Assembly: GCF_009829925.1 (NCBI RefSeq)
Contig: NZ_SNVJ01000032.1
Coordinates: forward strand, 1-34,177
From: Teichococcus coralli
GTDB taxonomy: Bacteria; Pseudomonadota; Alphaproteobacteria; Acetobacterales; Acetobacteraceae
DNA length: 34,177 nt
Direction: 5' to 3'
Every line of letters begins with the position of its first letter. Within the stretch, counting starts at the first letter, position 1. Shown here one piece after another: positions 33,932 to 34,177 of the stretch. The position numbers were made by a program, and so were the translations under genes. The notes below the pieces were generated by a model. The model saw nothing but the letters and a program-made list of their open reading frames with translations, was not told where the DNA came from and searched no databases.

Positions 33932-34177
33932 TGACAGATCTCGGGTGTATTACATGGGCCGACGGATTGGGCGCGTTGAGCCCTGCCTACTTGCCGCTCG
34001 AGATCGTACCGGCAGCGCTGCTCCACCGCGGCCATGGGGCGGTGATGGTGTCCGAGTTCGACCTCACGCACTCCCTCCAGCGGGACCTGAAGGTCATCTC
34101 CCAAAGTATTGCCCAGGACACTACGGGCCAGGCTGACAAAGGCGGCTTCTTAAAGCGTCTAACGAAACCCGCTGAAG
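33931..34177 (+). CDS. Unknown gene coupled to zorD, truncated by the window edge
   Basis: The ATG at 33931 shares a base with the zorD stop (TGATG), so it is translated with the Zorya operon. 82 codons are visible: MTDLGCITWADGLGALSP, then LPLEIVPAALLHRGHGAVMV, a helical SEFDLTHSLQRDLKVISQSI, and the end GGFLKRLTKPAE. Third-position GC is high, as in real genes here. No family is recognised. Classical type I Zorya has only zorA-D, so this would be an accessory gene. If the window is circular, the frame continues GFSGFR and stops at TAG 18-20, giving an 88-aa protein. Confidence 0.6.
   Translation, partial: MTDLGCITWADGLGALSPAYLPLEIVPAALLHRGHGAVMVSEFDLTHSLQRDLKVISQSIAQDTTGQADKGGFLKRLTKPAE
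34150..34177 (-). repeat. Right copy of the 28-bp terminal inverted repeat
   Basis: This is the perfect inverted partner of positions 2-29. It lies inside the open frame of the last, truncated CDS (it encodes the final residues LKRLTKPAE), so here it is also coding sequence. That favours one arm of a 3'-end hairpin overlapping a gene end over a classical transposon end, but the sequence alone cannot decide. Confidence 0.9.

Noticed and set aside
1..34177. tRNA, rRNA, riboswitch, integron integrase or replication genes
   Set aside because: None was seen on reading both strands; the end repeats contain attC-like core heptamers (GTTAGAC), but there is no integrase and the hairpin is perfect, unlike attC sites.

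Overview
This is a GC-rich window (about 65-70% by eye, third codon positions almost all G or C) whose coding style suits a high-GC alphaproteobacterium, perhaps Acetobacteraceae/Rhodospirillales-like. That placement is inferred from protein flavour and codon use only; there is no rRNA or housekeeping gene to fix it. The window is an accessory region: a defence island holding two complete multi-gene anti-phage systems back to back. I see no replication, conjugation or intact transposase gene.

Left flank (1-4280): a patchwork of small genes and debris. It holds a 109-aa DUF-like protein, a divergent pair (Cys-rich 214-aa-class protein and a small XRE regulator), an AT-richer orphan gene, a chimeric and truncated SAM methyltransferase, a 141-aa basic protein preceded by seven perfect copies of an 8-bp repeat, and an AbiU2-like fragment whose 3' end is replaced by an internally deleted IS66 remnant.

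BREX block (4285-22849, all minus strand, transcribed right to left): pglW, an inserted higB-higA toxin-antitoxin pair with its own promoter, pglX, pglY, pglZ, brxD, brxHI. This is the full type 2 BREX (Pgl) gene set. From pglX to brxHI every junction is a stop/start overlap, so these five are one translationally coupled operon.

Centre (22850-25165): a divergent intergenic region, an unrecognised two-gene operon (321-aa helical protein plus 67-aa zinc-ribbon membrane protein), and a lone ribbon-helix-helix/MNT-fold protein whose nucleotidyltransferase site looks degenerate.

Zorya block (25166-33931, plus strand): zorA, zorB, zorC, zorD, a type I Zorya system with an intact MotB-like aspartate in ZorB and an intact Mrr-type nuclease at the ZorD C-terminus. 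ZorA carries three exact 120-residue tandem repeats in its cytoplasmic tail. A further ORF is coupled to zorD and runs off the right edge.

The two ends of the window carry a perfect 28-bp inverted repeat. Joined head to tail, the ends would form a hairpin followed by T-runs and would close the truncated last gene with a stop codon, so the window may be a circularly permuted contig; transposon-like ends or an assembly break are alternatives. Functionally, BREX would recognise and methylate self DNA and block phage replication, while Zorya is a membrane motor that senses envelope disturbance and acts through its ZorC/ZorD effectors. The unknown genes between and beside them are the best places to look for something new.
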